DNA of 64,000 bases from Evernia prunastri. Lineage: Eukaryota; Ascomycota; Lecanoromycetes; Lecanorales; Parmeliaceae. The position numbers were made by a program, and so were the translations under genes. Positions 23,533 through 34,843 of the stretch are shown here, one piece after another (position 1 is the stretch's first letter; every line of letters starts with the position of its first letter). The notes below the pieces were generated by a model. The model was not told where the DNA came from. It did not search any database and saw nothing but the letters and a program-made list of their open reading frames with translations. Where the stretch lies: NCBI GenBank assembly GCA_003184365.1, contig NKYR01000013.1, forward strand, positions 186,001 through 250,000, read 5' to 3'.

Positions 23533-23603
23533 TTGCGATTCCGCTCAGCAAATGCTCGAATTGTTCGGGGGTGCAGTCGTATTGTCGTCCTTCTAGAATC
23601 AGG

Positions 23604-25316
23604 ATGGCGAGTATTGATGAGAGCGATTTATTACAACCCCCTTCGTGAGTCTTCTACCATACTACTAGCTAGTCATAACTGCTAAAGGCACAACAGGAAT
23701 GAGGAGTACCCCACCATTGAAAGGCATCCCTCTCTCTACAATCCTCTTCAGACATTCAACCTATCCAAAGGTGACCAAAAGCACTACCAACAACAATATG
23801 GTGACATGTACTTTCTGCGGTTGGCAAAGCTGAAACCCGCCGTGGAAGAGATTGCTGCGGAGGCATGGAGTGATACAGTGGTAGGTCTCCCCGCAAGTAT
23901 CAGATACACATTTTCTGAGATGTTGAGCGTTTCAGATAGCAGGGGAGAAAGTCCGGCGTGTCGACCGAGTTCTGGATGTGAGACAGGGCGAACTTTGCTG
24001 GGTTGCAGGAACGGTCTACATGGACATGCCCTTGAAACCCAACATTCTAGATGACATATCCAAAGATGTACGTCCTTGCTTGCGGAAATGTGCTCCGTTA
24101 CTCATGTCTCTCTAGCACTGGATCTCAGCTCCCCCACCTCGCGAGAAATACGTATCCCCAACAGGCCAAGACCAAACCATGCTTGAAGATGAGTCGGGGC
24201 GATTAAGGCTGATTGGATTGCCCCTGCAAACATCTATGCTCGTAACAGGTTGTATCATAGCAGTCATGGGAACTGAAAATGCAAATGGCGATTTTGATAT
24301 TCTGGAGATGAAAGTACCAGATCTTCCCCGGCAACCACAACGATGGGAACGAGATGACGGCTCAGCTATTCTGGCTAATGGCGGAGGAAAGTCGAAGAGA
24401 AAAGAGCAGCAAGAACGAAAATCTGGGGGCAAGGTGGCCATAGTCAGCGGTTTGGGGATCAGCGGCGAAGAAGGCGATACTTTGACTCTTGATCTCCTCA
24501 TGGAATATCTCCTGGGCGAAGCTTGTGGCCAATCGACTCAGCATGAGGTTGGAAAGATCTCGCGATTAATCATAGCCGGCAACTCAATCACTGAAGGCAC
24601 GCCATTACATTCTAGAGATGAGCTTACGGACAAGAAGTCAAGTAAGAAGTATGGCTACGACTCTTCCGCCTACAATCCCGCCCCGACCGCACGTCTTGAT
24701 CAATTTTTGGCTACTCTTCTACCCTCCATACCCATCACCCTTATGCCCGGGGGAAGCGACCCAGCAAACGTTTCATTACCGCAGCAACCAATACATCCAG
24801 CCATGTTTCCGCACAGCAGAGCCTATACGCCAATGCCAGGATCGCAGGAGCCAGGATGGTTTGACAGCGTAACAAATCCATGGGAGGGTGATGTGGATGG
24901 TTGGAGAATGATGGGGAATGGAGGTCAACCAATTGATGATGTGTTCAAATACGTGGAAGGAGACGAGCGGCTTGAGATGATGGAAAATCTCCTGAGATGG
25001 AGATGTGGAGCTCCTACTGCGCCAGATACTCTATGTAAGCTTCCATACATCTCATGGAACACTGATGCTGATCGGAGAACATAAAGGGTGCTACCCTTTC
25101 CAGGACAAGGACCAATTCGTCATCGAAGAGTGTCCGCACGTCTATTTCGTGGGCAGCCAGCCTGCCTTCGAAACCGCTACTATTGATGGACCAGCTGAAC
25201 AGTCAGTACGACTTATTGCTGTCCCGAAATTCAAAGAGACGGGGGAGATGGTTTTACTCGATATGGATACCCTGGAAGTTGAGTCTGTCAAGTTCGAGGT
25301 TTTTAATGAAACATGA
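23604..25316 (+). CDS. cdc1: DNA polymerase delta subunit 2 (POLD2/Cdc1/Pol31)
   Basis: Exons 23604-23644, 23697-23880, 23936-24067, 24116-25034 and 25087-25316 give 501 aa; all four introns are 48-55 nt. Family blocks: N-terminal YNPLQTFNLSKGDQKHYQQQY, OB-fold region (RVDRVLDVRQGELCWVAGTV, YMDMPLKPNILDDIS, HWISAPP), and the inactive calcineurin-like phosphoesterase domain (VAIVSGLGI, RLIIAGNSI, LLPSIPITLMPGGSDPANVS LPQQPIHPAMFP, then CYPFQDKDQFVIEECPHVYF). The W in DTLWCYPF is completed across the last intron. The protein holds the catalytic subunit to the PCNA-linked third subunit in replicative polymerase delta and is nuclear. It lies 361 bp behind the KNL1 gene on the same strand. Confidence 0.95.
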
Positions 25317-25883
25317 TGAAATCATCCGTACTAAGGGCGTCCTGCTCGTTGGCCCTTCTAAAATCCATCGTCAATAGACTGGCGCCACCAAGCTAGAACA
25401 TGACAACAGTCTGTCTCTACCCAAGCTCTGGCGGGCTTGAAATTTTACACGGCCCCCATCCTGGACGAATGACCTCCGCAGAAAGCGAAGAATCTAGAAT
25501 GCAAGAAGCGTACTTTACCAGGGGCACTTCGATCCGAACGAGGTCACAGAGGAATGAAAGACTTGATTCGCCCGTGATCTTTGGCGATTAGGAGACCGAT
25601 GAGATGTTGAGGGCCGAGGGGTACCGATACCTGTCGCAAAAAAAGAGATAGGCGAGAGAAAAATGGAGATTGAGACTCAAATGTTGATAAGCATAGATAT
25701 TCCTGTCCGCGAGGGAGACCTGTTACTTATGCACGAAAACCGCTCGATACTGTTGATTGGGTTGCATGGGTCCATGGATTTAGATGAATGCTTGCAACAT
25801 CATACTCCTCAGATGCTTTCCCCGAAGCTCTTGTAGACCAAGTCCCCCGCAAAACAACCTGCACGCTCTTTTCCTCAAGCCTG
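25317..25883. other. 3' intergenic region between convergent genes
   Basis: About 570 bp between converging polymerase delta and ribosomal L38 stops. No coding exon, repeat or RNA gene is visible. Confidence 0.4.
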
Positions 25884-26334
25884 TCATGCGACCCTCTTCC
25901 CCTTCTTGTTCTTCTTGGGCACGTCCGTCATTGTAAGAGCTATAATATCCAATCTAGTCAGCCTTCAATAGACAATCGCACTACGATCTCTGAGCGTCCT
26001 GTATCTTCCAGTGCGGTAGCTATCCCCCATCGGTCCCCATGGGCCTCCACGCAAGATGTTCAACGTACCCGGAGGTAAACTCTGCTTCAACTTATCCGCC
26101 TTCTCCGAATCCTTCAACACCAACGTGTACAAAAAGCGGTGACATCGGACCTTGAACTTGATCTGGTGCGCGTTGCGCTTTATGTGTCCGGCTACGGTGG
26201 AGCCAGAGTCAGCCATTTCCACCCACTCTCGCAGTTCGATGTTGGAAGCTCGGATATGCGTCAGGCTTACACTTTGCATCCTTGCGCCGGCAGATCTCGA
26301 TGAACTGCTTGATATCTGAGACTTCACGAGGCAT
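25884..26334 (-). CDS. rpl38: 60S ribosomal protein L38 (eL38)
   Basis: Exons 26334-26271, 26191-26069 and 25939-25884 give 80 aa, the usual length. Sequence: MPREVSDIKQFIEICRRKDA, then KSGHIKRN, KFKVRCHRFLYTLVLKDSEK, LKQSLPP and VPKKNKKGKRVA. The Ser after DAK is created by joining across intron 1 (gtaagc donor, ccgtag acceptor, 79 nt); intron 2 is 129 nt with a gtacgt donor and supplies the basic C terminus. No single open frame shows the whole protein, so this gene is easy to miss. It is part of the large ribosomal subunit. Confidence 0.95.
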
Positions 26335-26671
26335 GATGGGGCGAGGTCTAGAAGGAAATTGATAGTATTTGTCGTTGGCGCGTCGTGGTCCTGCTCCTTG
26401 AACTTTGGGGGTGGAATTTCGGTGGGAGGCTTAAGCGAGCAGGGTTTGCCCTAAATGAGCAAAGCTCTCTGCGACAAAAAGCTTAACGCCACGTGGCTCG
26501 GCCGCGCTTCCAGGAGGCATCAAGAATTTGGGTTCATATTCATTGTGAAGATTGAAATTAGTGATTCTCTACACCAATGCGTATCCATCTACTTGAACAG
26601 CCCCAATAGTATCTACGGCACAAGCTCGACCCGGTACCACCTGCCCAAATACCCAGTAGTACAAAACTAAG
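26335..26671. promoter_or_regulatory. bidirectional promoter, rpl38 / 88-aa membrane protein
   Basis: 337 bp between divergent start codons. A cagggtttgccctaaa stretch lies at about 26437-26453; CCCTAA-type boxes are common in fungal ribosomal-protein promoters, but this is only a suggestion. Confidence 0.4.
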
Positions 26672-27120
26672 ATGCCTACGCCGCTTGACAAAGCGATGCA
26701 GTCACGCAACGCTTTTCTGGGTAAGTCTCTAAGATGACGGTTTACATACCACTCAATTTGACGCCATCTTAGCGTTTGCGGGTATAGTCACTGCGGTATC
26801 GGCATGGTCAATATGGGGTGGTGAAATGTTCCCCGGGGAGAAGGACCCTGTTGGAGGTAAGGATGCTAGGTAAATGATACATGAGTCGCCTTCGATTGAC
26901 ACTATCACTAGATCCATCAAAGTGGGCAGACTCAGAGCTCAAGCGGTGGTTGGAAGTGGTTAGAGCTTTCTTTCATATTTAGTCTCTTTCAGGTTTTATT
27001 GTTGCGCAAAAGCTAAATGTAGTTGTCTTAAAGAGGGGACTCCTTCCTGATAAGAAAGCGACTAGAGAGGACCTTCTGGAGCGCGTGAAAGCGAATATGA
27101 GACCAGCACCACGCGCTTAA
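26672..27120 (+). CDS. 88-aa single-pass membrane protein, function unknown
   Basis: Four small exons, 26672-26720, 26773-26856, 26912-26958 and 27034-27120, join in frame to 88 aa; the first three introns boundaries have gtaagt, gtaagg and gttaga donors and ag acceptors. No exon is long enough to appear as an obvious ORF. Residues about 17-31 form one hydrophobic helix (AFAGIVTAVSAWSIW), followed by an acidic/polar turn (GEMFPGEKDP) and an amphipathic C-terminal part (WADSELKRWLEVRGL, ATREDLLERVKANMR) that resembles the helix-turn-helix of SAP/HeH motifs. Small mitochondrial or ER membrane proteins look like this. The last donor (gttaga at 26959) is weak, so the third intron is the least certain part. 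Confidence 0.7.
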
Positions 27121-27390
27121 TTCGGGGAAGGACTGCTGATGGCGTTGTTTCCTACATGATGCTGGGTGTCATCTCGTGTACTATTAGGCATATTGACTCT
27201 GGCAGCATTAGCTTTGAGGACACTGCGGGCTAAATTTCATAATGATACTCACTCAATGCTTTGTTCTGGTCGTAGTCGTGGACTCGTCTTTGGGCCTCTA
27301 CGACCACGTTTGCCAGCAAACGTTCATCTGGGGTCCTTGGGAGCCTTTCCTTTGAACTGTCCTAGCCCGTGCATGTCTCTGTTCCAAAAT

Positions 27391-27957
27391 TTATACCACC
27401 AGCCTGAAATTCTGACTTTGAACCAACCATCTTTTGATATGCTGTCCTCGAGTATTCGTTGCCGCGGCCGGATTCGGTATCAGCACAAAACTCTCGCTGA
27501 ATCCTCTCGTAGTTGCTGCACGAGGTTCTCCAAATTTGACGCTACCACTGACAGTCACCAGTACTATCATATTCTTGCCAGATGCTGGCGAGTTGCCTTG
27601 AGTCCCTTCTGCAACGTAGTGCGGATTCATTACCTGACAGTCGTAATCCTGGATCTCGTAGCGGGCTTCTGGCATTTGTTCTTGGAACAGCGTCTGCATC
27701 GCTGTCGGGTCTGGTATTACATTCCCGTTGTAGACGATTACGGGTAGTGGTTTTCCGTCAGGCATGGCGGATGCGGGCATATAGAATGAGGCTATGTCGG
27801 CTCGCGAAGAGCTGAGGGCGGGATAGTACGTATCCACAAAGAGGCCGGCTGCTGAAATGACTTTTAGTCGATGGAATAGGGCATCGCGAAGGTCCGAAGA
27901 TTGTGACAAACCTTCCGTCGAGATCTTTGTAGCTGTATCGGCAGTCAATGTCGCCAT
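27391..27957 (-). CDS. mtr2: mRNA export factor Mtr2 (NTF2-like)
   Basis: Single exon, 188 aa, from the first in-frame ATG at 27957; the open frame continues upstream but without a better start. It has an NTF2-like fold with the fungal Mtr2 landmarks: FVDTYYPALSSSRADIASFY, PLPVIVYNGNVIPDP, ARYEIQDYDCQVMNPHY and TRGFSESFVLIPNP, ending WLVQSQNFRLVV. Mtr2 (animal p15/NXT1) pairs with Mex67/TAP to carry mRNPs through the nuclear pore. It is divergent from the mitochondrial methionyl-tRNA synthetase gene and convergent with the 88-aa gene. Confidence 0.85.
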   Translation of the reverse strand: MATLTADTATKISTEGLSQSSDLRDALFHRLKVISAAGLFVDTYYPALSSSRADIASFYMPASAMPDGKPLPVIVYNGNVIPDPTAMQTLFQEQMPEARYEIQDYDCQVMNPHYVAEGTQGNSPASGKNMIVLVTVSGSVKFGEPRAATTRGFSESFVLIPNPAAATNTRGQHIKRWLVQSQNFRLVV

Positions 27958-28203
27958 GGTTGCGGTAATGGAGGGAATGTTGGTTTGGATGAGAAGATTT
28001 CGCAGAAGTTCCAAAGAGTTTATGCACTCTACATTGATAAGGGAAACAAAGAGACAAAGCGAATTTTTGAGCTTTGGTTTCTGTTTGAAGTCTTGAAGAG
28101 CTATTAGTAGAACAGCCAAGCGAAAGACGCGCGTTTGGCGCCCATGCGCCGAAAAGCGCGGGTTTGAGAATCGCGGTTTTGGGCGACGCAAGAGTAGATT
28201 ATT
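27958..28203. promoter_or_regulatory. bidirectional promoter with E2F/MBF-like palindrome
   Basis: 246 bp between divergent start codons. At 28127-28150 there is ACGCG, then TTTGGCGC (28134-28141), and a perfect palindrome GGCGC-CCAT-GCGCC (28137-28150). TTTSGCGC is the E2F consensus and ACGCG the MBF core. Whether a factor uses it is not known. Confidence 0.45.
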
Positions 28204-30247
28204 ATGAGATCAAGGCTTGCCAGTACTTTTGTCGGTAAACCATTGACACAGTCCCGAGGATGGGTATGCCAGAGATACTTACTCCAATCTAAAATCCGGT
28301 TCAATTCCTCTACGCAATCAAGGTCTGAGTTCCAAGGCAAGCCCTATTATATCACGAGCCCCATATTCTACGTTAATGCAGGTAAAACTCCACAAGTCAA
28401 GAGAAGAAATCACGGAAAAGCTGATATGTCATGCAGCACCTCACATCGGCCACCTTTACACACTTGTTTTGACCGACATTCTGAAGAGATGGCATGTGTT
28501 GTTAGGCAGAAAATCTATACTCGTCACGGGAACAGACGAGCATGGAATGAAGGTATGCTGGAAGGCACCTTGCAATAAGTGGACAATGGCTTATCTTACA
28601 ATTAGGTCCAGCGTGCAGCTGCAAAGGCAGGGCAAGAAGTGAAAGCATTTTGTGACGAGGCATACAAGCCATTTCAGGTCGGCTCTTTTGGAATATAGGT
28701 CCATTGTACACCAACTGAAGTTCTGCAGGCACTGGCGAACGAAGCACAGATTGACTACGATTATTTCATAAGGACTTCCGAGCCTGATCATAGGTTCGCT
28801 GTACAACATTTTTGGGTATGCTAGCGTTACCACGGATCGACATGCACTGGCTAACGATCACGAAGCTGATGCTCAGAGATCGAGGTTGGATCTATGCCAA
28901 GAAACACGAGGGCTGGTATTCAGTCAGCGATGAGACGTTTTATCCACAGTCCACTGTACAACTTGCGCTCGACCCGGCCACAGGACGAAAATTTATGGTA
29001 TGATTATAACCTGCCATAATTGACCATAGCTGAGCTCTTGTAGGCTTCGAAAGAGACTGGGAAAGAAGTAGAGTGGACATCAGAGAACAACTACCATTTT
29101 CGCTTGTCAGCTTTCCAAGAAAGGCTTCAGAAGCATTACGCAAAAAATGAAGACATGATCGTCCCCAAGACGAGGATGAAAGACGTTCAAAACGAAATCA
29201 AGAATGGTCTCCAGGATCTTTCCATCTCTCGTCCGTCAGAAAGATTGAGTTGGGGTATCCCAGTGCCGGACGACGCGAGTCAGACCATCTATGTCTGGCT
29301 TGACGCCTTAATAAATTACCTCACAAAGGCCAATTATCCATTTCAAATCCCAGGTCAAGAGAATGCCGCTGGCTGGCCTGCAGACTGTCATGTGATAGGC
29401 AAGGATATAGTCCGATTTCACTGCATATACTGGCCAGCCTTCCTCATGGCTGTCGACCTTCCTCTGCCCAATCAGATATTTACCCACGCGCATTGGACCC
29501 TCGGAAATTCGAAGATGTCTAAATCCACAGGTATGGTGGTTAATCCTTTTTTTGCCATCACGCGCTTCGGCATTGATTGCATGCGCTACTATCTCGCCCT
29601 TGATGGTGGCATCAAAGACGATTCTAGCTACGACAATTCATTCATTATAGCGCGGTATAAGAATGGACTTCAAAGCGGTCTTGGCAATCTGGTCAGTCGC
29701 GTCACTCGAGGCAAAGGCTGGGACATAAGGCGAGCAGTAAAGAATGGTAAAAAGTACATCGAACAGCTCGATGAACAGTCAAGCTCCGATCTGAATAAGG
29801 AACTCAGCTCTGAATTGAGGGATTTAAAGCATGCGGTCCTCCGGTGCATGGAGATACCAGACCCTCGCGAGGGCCTGCAGACTATCATGACAGTAGTCTA
29901 TGGAGTATGCGCTTTGTCTCCGAACGTTCCGCTTCCAACTGACACTTTCGCAGACTAATGCATACATGCAAGCCAGCGCGCCCTGGGATCTTGGCGACCC
30001 TAAGAAGCAAGAGCAATTAGACCGCGTCATCTACCTTTGCGCAGAATCGTTGCGGATCTGTGGGATTTTGCTTCAGCCGTTCATGCCAGCAAAGATGAAG
30101 CAACTTCTAGACATGCTGGGTGTGGCTGAGGATAAACGGATGTATAAAAACGCAAGCCTAGGAGAAGACCAGGATTTCGGAGAACCGAGAATTGAAATTG
30201 GCAAGGAGACTGAGGTGTTGTTCCCACCTTTGACTAGTCACTTTTGA
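28204..30247 (+). CDS. msm1: mitochondrial methionyl-tRNA synthetase
   Basis: Seven exons: 28204-28381, 28437-28552, 28606-28677, 28729-28815, 28866-28997, 29044-29904 and 29954-30247, giving 579 aa. It is a class I synthetase: PYYITSPIFYVNAAPHIGHLYT (HIGH box, created across intron 1), VTGTDEHGMK, WYSVSDETFYP, YVWLDALINYL, FHCIYWPAFLMA and the KMSKS loop SKMSKSTG. The C-terminal anticodon-binding helical domain ends without the tRNA-binding EMAP extension of some cytosolic enzymes. The N terminus is rich in Arg/Ser and poor in acid (MRSRLASTFVGKPLTQSRGW), a likely mitochondrial presequence. The zinc-less short form fits the yeast MSM1 type. Intron 3 has a weak gtcggc donor. Confidence 0.95.
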
Positions 30248-31780
30248 GAAGAATGTACAGTGCATTTTTAGGCTCTGCGTCTTGCGGTCACTTCTTTCAT
30301 ATATCCCCTCCCATCATTTCACCTCATCTGGAGACTTCATGAATGGTTGGACGATAGTTTTGCAGCGTCTGGATGCCAGGGAATACTTTTTCCTATTGTT
30401 CAGCAACACAAACAGAACTCCTCCAACTCCAGGAACACGATACCCAGGTCCGAGCATACATGGTGGAGATGACAGGACTAGATGCAAGCTTTCCAAAAAT
30501 GCACGAAGCCCCAGAAAACGCCAATCCGACAAACTGTTAAACTCATTATCGAACGTGATCCAGCCATTCCGATCTCAGAGCCTCCCTCCTCATCAACGCT
30601 AGTGTGTGGGTTCGGTGAAGTCTGGCAGTGGCTCTCCTCCGCTGACCGTGCTAAGTGATTTATGTCAGTGTCTTCCGCTTTGCGCGAATTCGGCTTGGTA
30701 GGCTTACCGAGAAGGCGAGGCGATATAGAGTGCGATCAGGCTGTTGTCTCTGAACTATTCGACTCGGTCGTCGTCGCAGATGATGACAAGAACGAGGATA
30801 AGAGCTAGCGGGATAATGATCCAGAGCGGATTGATACAGTGAGGCGTAGGAAAATTGTAGCAGGTGACCATTTTCAAGCGGAATCGAGATGAAGAGCGGA
30901 AACTGCGAGCATCGCGAAGCTTTATGAGAGAAGCCTGCCTCAGAAGGCGGAAGACATGTTCTACCTCGAGAGAGACATGTGTGTGGAATGCGAGGAGAGA
31001 GGTTCACTGGAACGAAAAGGTTGTACCCAAAGGCAACCACGAAATTTGTCTCATTCTTCCAGAGCTGGGCTACCGAAGTCTTACAATCTTCCCCCGCCTT
31101 GACTGCTATCCCATCTGCTCTCATCATGCTCAATAATATAGTTGATTGCGGGAAAAAAGGTTCCACAGAGCGACACGTCCTCATCGAACGTGCCGATCTT
31201 ACTTAAGGAAACAGCGCAACGGTGATCGTCCAGAGCCCAGGGATTTGGCCTGTTTTGACCGTTCTCGGACTTCTCAGGACCGGGGCAAGACTTCAAGACA
31301 TTCGCACCTGAACTTCAAGACGAGTCCCGAGACAACGACCCTTTTGAGCAAAAAGGCCCGCCACCCTGGGCTCGCATGGCGCTTTTGAAAAAGGTCCGAG
31401 AGAGTGCGTTCCTGTTGTTTGATTGCGGACGCGCGAGGAGGACCCGGCTCTGAACCCAAGGAGCCGCTGTGGGCGGGGAATATACCGGTCAGTTTACATA
31501 GAGAGTTACCTGCCAGGGCTTCGATCTTATTCCTAGGGCAGTAAATGAAGGCCTTTGGGTGCAGACTCCCCACATATTGTCACGCGTTAGAAATTCATGT
31601 TTCGCTTGAATGCAGAACGCTGCATCCGAATGGTTTCAGATTCTATCATTTCTTCCATACACCCAAGTGACGTTAGATATTCTGACGCTTTGTCGTTTCC
31701 AGTTCGCCGAGGCAATGCTGCTTCTTATAACCGATTTCCATCTCTATTGCATCACTTGCTCCCTACCGTTTCCATTACAA
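30248..31780. other. long convergent intergenic region, possible unresolved minus-strand gene
   Basis: About 1.5 kb between the converging synthetase and COQ10 genes. On the minus strand, fragments look protein-like: around 31200-31085 (TFDEDVSLCGTFFPAINYII) and around 31060-30975 (SVAQLWKNETNFVVAFGYNL), and near 30835-30750 a hydrophobic helix (NPLWIIIPLALILVLVIIC) followed by acidic residues and a stop. I could not join them with consistent splice sites, so I do not call a gene. Nothing else is evident. Confidence 0.35.
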
Positions 31781-32629
31781 TTACATTATTCGATTCTTTC
31801 CCCTTATAACTCCTTCCATTGCGCCCCTCTTTGAAGCATTCTCCTCTGCCCTACTCTCCTGCCCGTGCCCCGGTCCCAGTACCACAGCGGCCCTCTTCTC
31901 GAACGCCTCAATCATCATCCCCGCCACCTTCGGCGCCGCAGCCTGACTCAAGGCACTGTATACCGCACTCGAGAACCGCACCTCCAAAATCAAATTGACC
32001 TCCGTCCTGGGGCTACTTGGCGCGCTGGCACTTCCTTCCTGCGGCGATTTACCATCCGGCGGCGCGGGCTTGAACGGGAACTCTTTGAACATCCACCTCG
32101 TCAACAACGACGTAAATATTGACCTGTTCCCTGCCGACTTCTCCGCATCATATTCGTGATCCGGATCTTCGTAATAATGAGCTAGCTTGCTCTTGGGTAT
32201 CGTCGTCTCCGCATCTCCGGCCACTGCTTCCAGCACGCTGTGAGGGAGGCAGTAGACGGCACTTCGGAACAATTCGTCGTACGGACCGTACCCGATACGC
32301 AGGTCTGCGGTGCGGGGCCAATTCTTCTTGTGGGCGGTGTCCGGGGCGGAGAGGGAGGTTACGGAGCTCGAGGTGCAGTAGGGGATGAATTCGGGGTAGG
32401 CGGCTATGTCGGCGATGAGGTTGAACAAGGGCGTGGCGTGGTAGGGGAGGATGCGGGAGGCGGTGAGGGTTTGCAAAGGGGTGAGGGGGTTGGAGACGAA
32501 TGTTCGGGATGGTCTTGAGGGTTTTGGCGGGAGGGTGAGGGCTGAATGTGGGTGTGTGAGGAACGATGCTGGTTGCGGGTGGAGGGCGGAAGATGGGCGG
32601 AGGAGTAGGAGTCTTGACGTGGCTTTCAT
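31781..32629 (-). CDS. coq10: COQ10, coenzyme Q-binding START-domain protein
   Basis: Single exon, 282 aa. The N-terminal ~45 residues are basic, Ser/Pro/Leu-rich and without acid (MKATSRLLLLRPSSALHPQP), a mitochondrial presequence. The START/polyketide-cyclase fold follows: TASRILPYHATPLFNLIADI, AAYPEFIPYCTSS, TADLRIGYGPYDELFRSAV, and after a long insert EVNLILEVRFSSAVYSALSQ, ending in a helix (VAGMMIEAFEKRAAVVLG). COQ10 binds ubiquinone in the inner membrane and is needed for efficient respiration and Q biosynthesis. An Ala/Ser/Pro insertion (about residues 195-210) is longer than in yeast. The coding strand is very GC-rich and produces shadow frames. Confidence 0.9.
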   Translation of the reverse strand: MKATSRLLLLRPSSALHPQPASFLTHPHSALTLPPKPSRPSRTFVSNPLTPLQTLTASRILPYHATPLFNLIADIAAYPEFIPYCTSSSVTSLSAPDTAHKKNWPRTADLRIGYGPYDELFRSAVYCLPHSVLEAVAGDAETTIPKSKLAHYYEDPDHEYDAEKSAGNRSIFTSLLTRWMFKEFPFKPAPPDGKSPQEGSASAPSSPRTEVNLILEVRFSSAVYSALSQAAAPKVAGMMIEAFEKRAAVVLGPGHGQESRAEENASKRGAMEGVIRGKNRIM

Positions 32630-33270
32630 GCTGGCAGGGTTGCTTGTGGAAGTATATGTATCAATTGGAGCACTCCTAAATGTCTTAAGTTACAGACGAA
32701 GCAAACAATACCTCAATTCCCTGAACTCCCGCAGATTACCATCATGACGTTTCGATCAAAGGAACTCAGTCGTTAAAATTCTCGCCTTGTAGGGCTGGTC
32801 CCTGCATATTGAAACCTAACCCTACCTTAAAGTGCTTAGAGCCTTAGATACATGAGTTGAGTAAGAAGCTTCCACTCGAATCAGGCCGACGAGATATTGA
32901 CGACAATATTGTTGGATTTGCACATGTCGAAGGTGGAGATGGTATTCCAAATCTATCAAGTTCTATGAAGCGAACCACTCCTGGTGAATGCGATTATGAC
33001 ATCGCAACCAAAGAACCATATCAAATCAGCCAACTCAGCATCTAATTGTACAGCGCTACCAGGCGTCCCTATTATGGATATACGAACAGCCCATGGTATC
33101 ATACTCCCGTCTTCCTAGCCCCCCGACAAGGTAGCCCTTCGCCCTCCTGATGCAGTCCTATGCTTGCTGTACCTATAGCCATTGGCGTCTATGCCAATCC
33201 ATATTAGGAGGCTTCCAACTTCTTCCTCGGAGCGGCCTATGATTTGACGAGCTTCTCTGCAGCAACCCGC
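32630..33270. other. intergenic region, no gene seen
   Basis: About 640 bp upstream of COQ10 and downstream of the transporter gene. No coding exon or repeat recognised; it should hold the COQ10 promoter. Confidence 0.4.
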
Positions 33271-34843
33271 TCATATCTTCGTCATCTTCACGCCAGCAAG
33301 AGTGGTCCTTGTTACAATAAAAAGGGCCGTACCAACGGCACAGCTCACCCCGCCGAACACTATGGCGTATCGGAATGATCCGTTGGTAACAGCGATGATC
33401 TGACCTCCAATTGGTGAGCCGGTCAATGCTGCAAAAGAAGCGATCGTGAACACGGTGCCCGAACGAATGCCGATTTCTTGGATGGGCGAGACCTGTGCGC
33501 AGAGGGCGGGAGTGAGGCCAATACCAGCACCGGAACCAATGCCAATAAAGGCGGCAAAGACGATAAGTGCGGCGTTACCAGTTGCAGGCAGCCATAGAGC
33601 AAGAATGAGAATGGTTGTGAAAGCACTCATGACGATCATGACATTGAACCGGCCAACCTTATCGGCAATAGCATTAGGGACTGTGCGTCCAATTATGCTG
33701 GGTCAAATAAGTCAACTGCGCAGGCTAGCTTGATGAGGGAGCACTGACCTTGCACCATTCAGAATCGGAACAAGATAATTGGCAAGACGTAGAGACATGC
33801 CGTGCGACTGCGCTTCCTCGACGATGAACGTGAAGGGTATGAACATGCCCCCTATGCCAATCAACAGCTGTCAAGAAGTCTGGCAAAGCTTGACTTACAG
33901 AAGAAGAAGAAGACCGCCGCGGACAAAAGCGCGAAACTCGGCACCTTCAGTGGACGGATGAAAGCCATTGCGCTGAATGGGCGCTTCGTTGGGGGGATTC
34001 GAGAGCGCACGGTCAGATTTGCGAATGTAAGTAGCGCTAATATCAAGAAAGCACAGATACGCATCGTCCAGCCGAAGCCAACCTCTGGAATCAGATGAAT
34101 AATCATGATGGGAAAAATAACGCCCCCTAGCGAAGACCCAGCTACGACTAGACCGAGCGCAGCGCCTCGCTTCTCAAAGAACCACGTTGTTGTCTAAAGT
34201 AGAAGACCTGAGTGATGAGCGTGTGGAGCGATTAATTGGTACTTACACAATTAAAAGCGGGATAGAAGACCATCGATGCTCCGATAGCAGAGCAGATGGC
34301 TTGGCTGAGAAGAAATTGATAGTATTTTGTTGAAATGCTCGTCATCATCAAGCCAAAGACGTGAAAAAAGGTGCCGGCCAGTAACAGGTAGCGAGGCCCG
34401 TAATTGTCGAAGATCCTGCCGACGAATGTGCCACCAAATAGCATGAAGAAAACTAGAAAGGTCAGAAAGATGGATCATATGAGGATGGGCAACATACTTT
34501 GTAAGGCAGGAATCCAAGAGATGTTAGATGGAGTGTAGGCTTTGAGTTGATGTGTTTGATAGTACTCCTGGAAGACCCCGACACAATTGACCCAGCCAAA
34601 GGATACAAAGAGACAAGCCGAAGAGCCAGCAACGGTTAGCCATGCTTGTGTACCACCATCTGGGAAAGACTTGGGATCCATCCAGGCATTTGGTGGTGGC
34701 TTCGCGGCCTTTTCTGAATCTTCAAGCCCAGAATCCGAAGCATCCTTGACCTGGTCCTGTTGGTTACGCTTCTTTTCCAAGTCTTCTTCCGAAATCTCGG
34801 AATCATGACCAGAGTAAGGAAGTTGTGAGTCGGATTGGGCCAT
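33271..34843 (-). CDS. MFS transporter, monocarboxylate/riboflavin (MCH) type
   Basis: Exons 34843-34498, 34452-34247, 34193-33899, 33851-33749 and 33697-33271 give 458 aa; introns are 45-53 nt. The acidic cytosolic N terminus (~60 residues) is followed by 12 expected membrane helices. MCT-type features: WLTVAGSSACLFVSFGWVNC (TM1), GVFQEYYQ, FFMLFGGTFVGRIFDNYGPR between TM2 and TM3, WFFEKRGAALGLVVAGSSLG (TM5), and FFFFWGMFIPFTFIV, where the W codon is made across intron 3. Fungal relatives (Mch1-5) include a riboflavin importer, but substrates of most are unknown; I cannot choose. It diverges from the tRNA methyltransferase gene across a 2-kb gap. Confidence 0.9.

Noticed and set aside
27166..27815. 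Long plus-strand frames across the Mtr2 gene
   Set aside because: Antisense shadows of the clearly homologous Mtr2 coding sequence.
28297..28310. tRNA B-box-like ggttcaattcc
   Set aside because: It lies inside exon 1 of the methionyl-tRNA synthetase and has no A box, acceptor stem or terminator around it.
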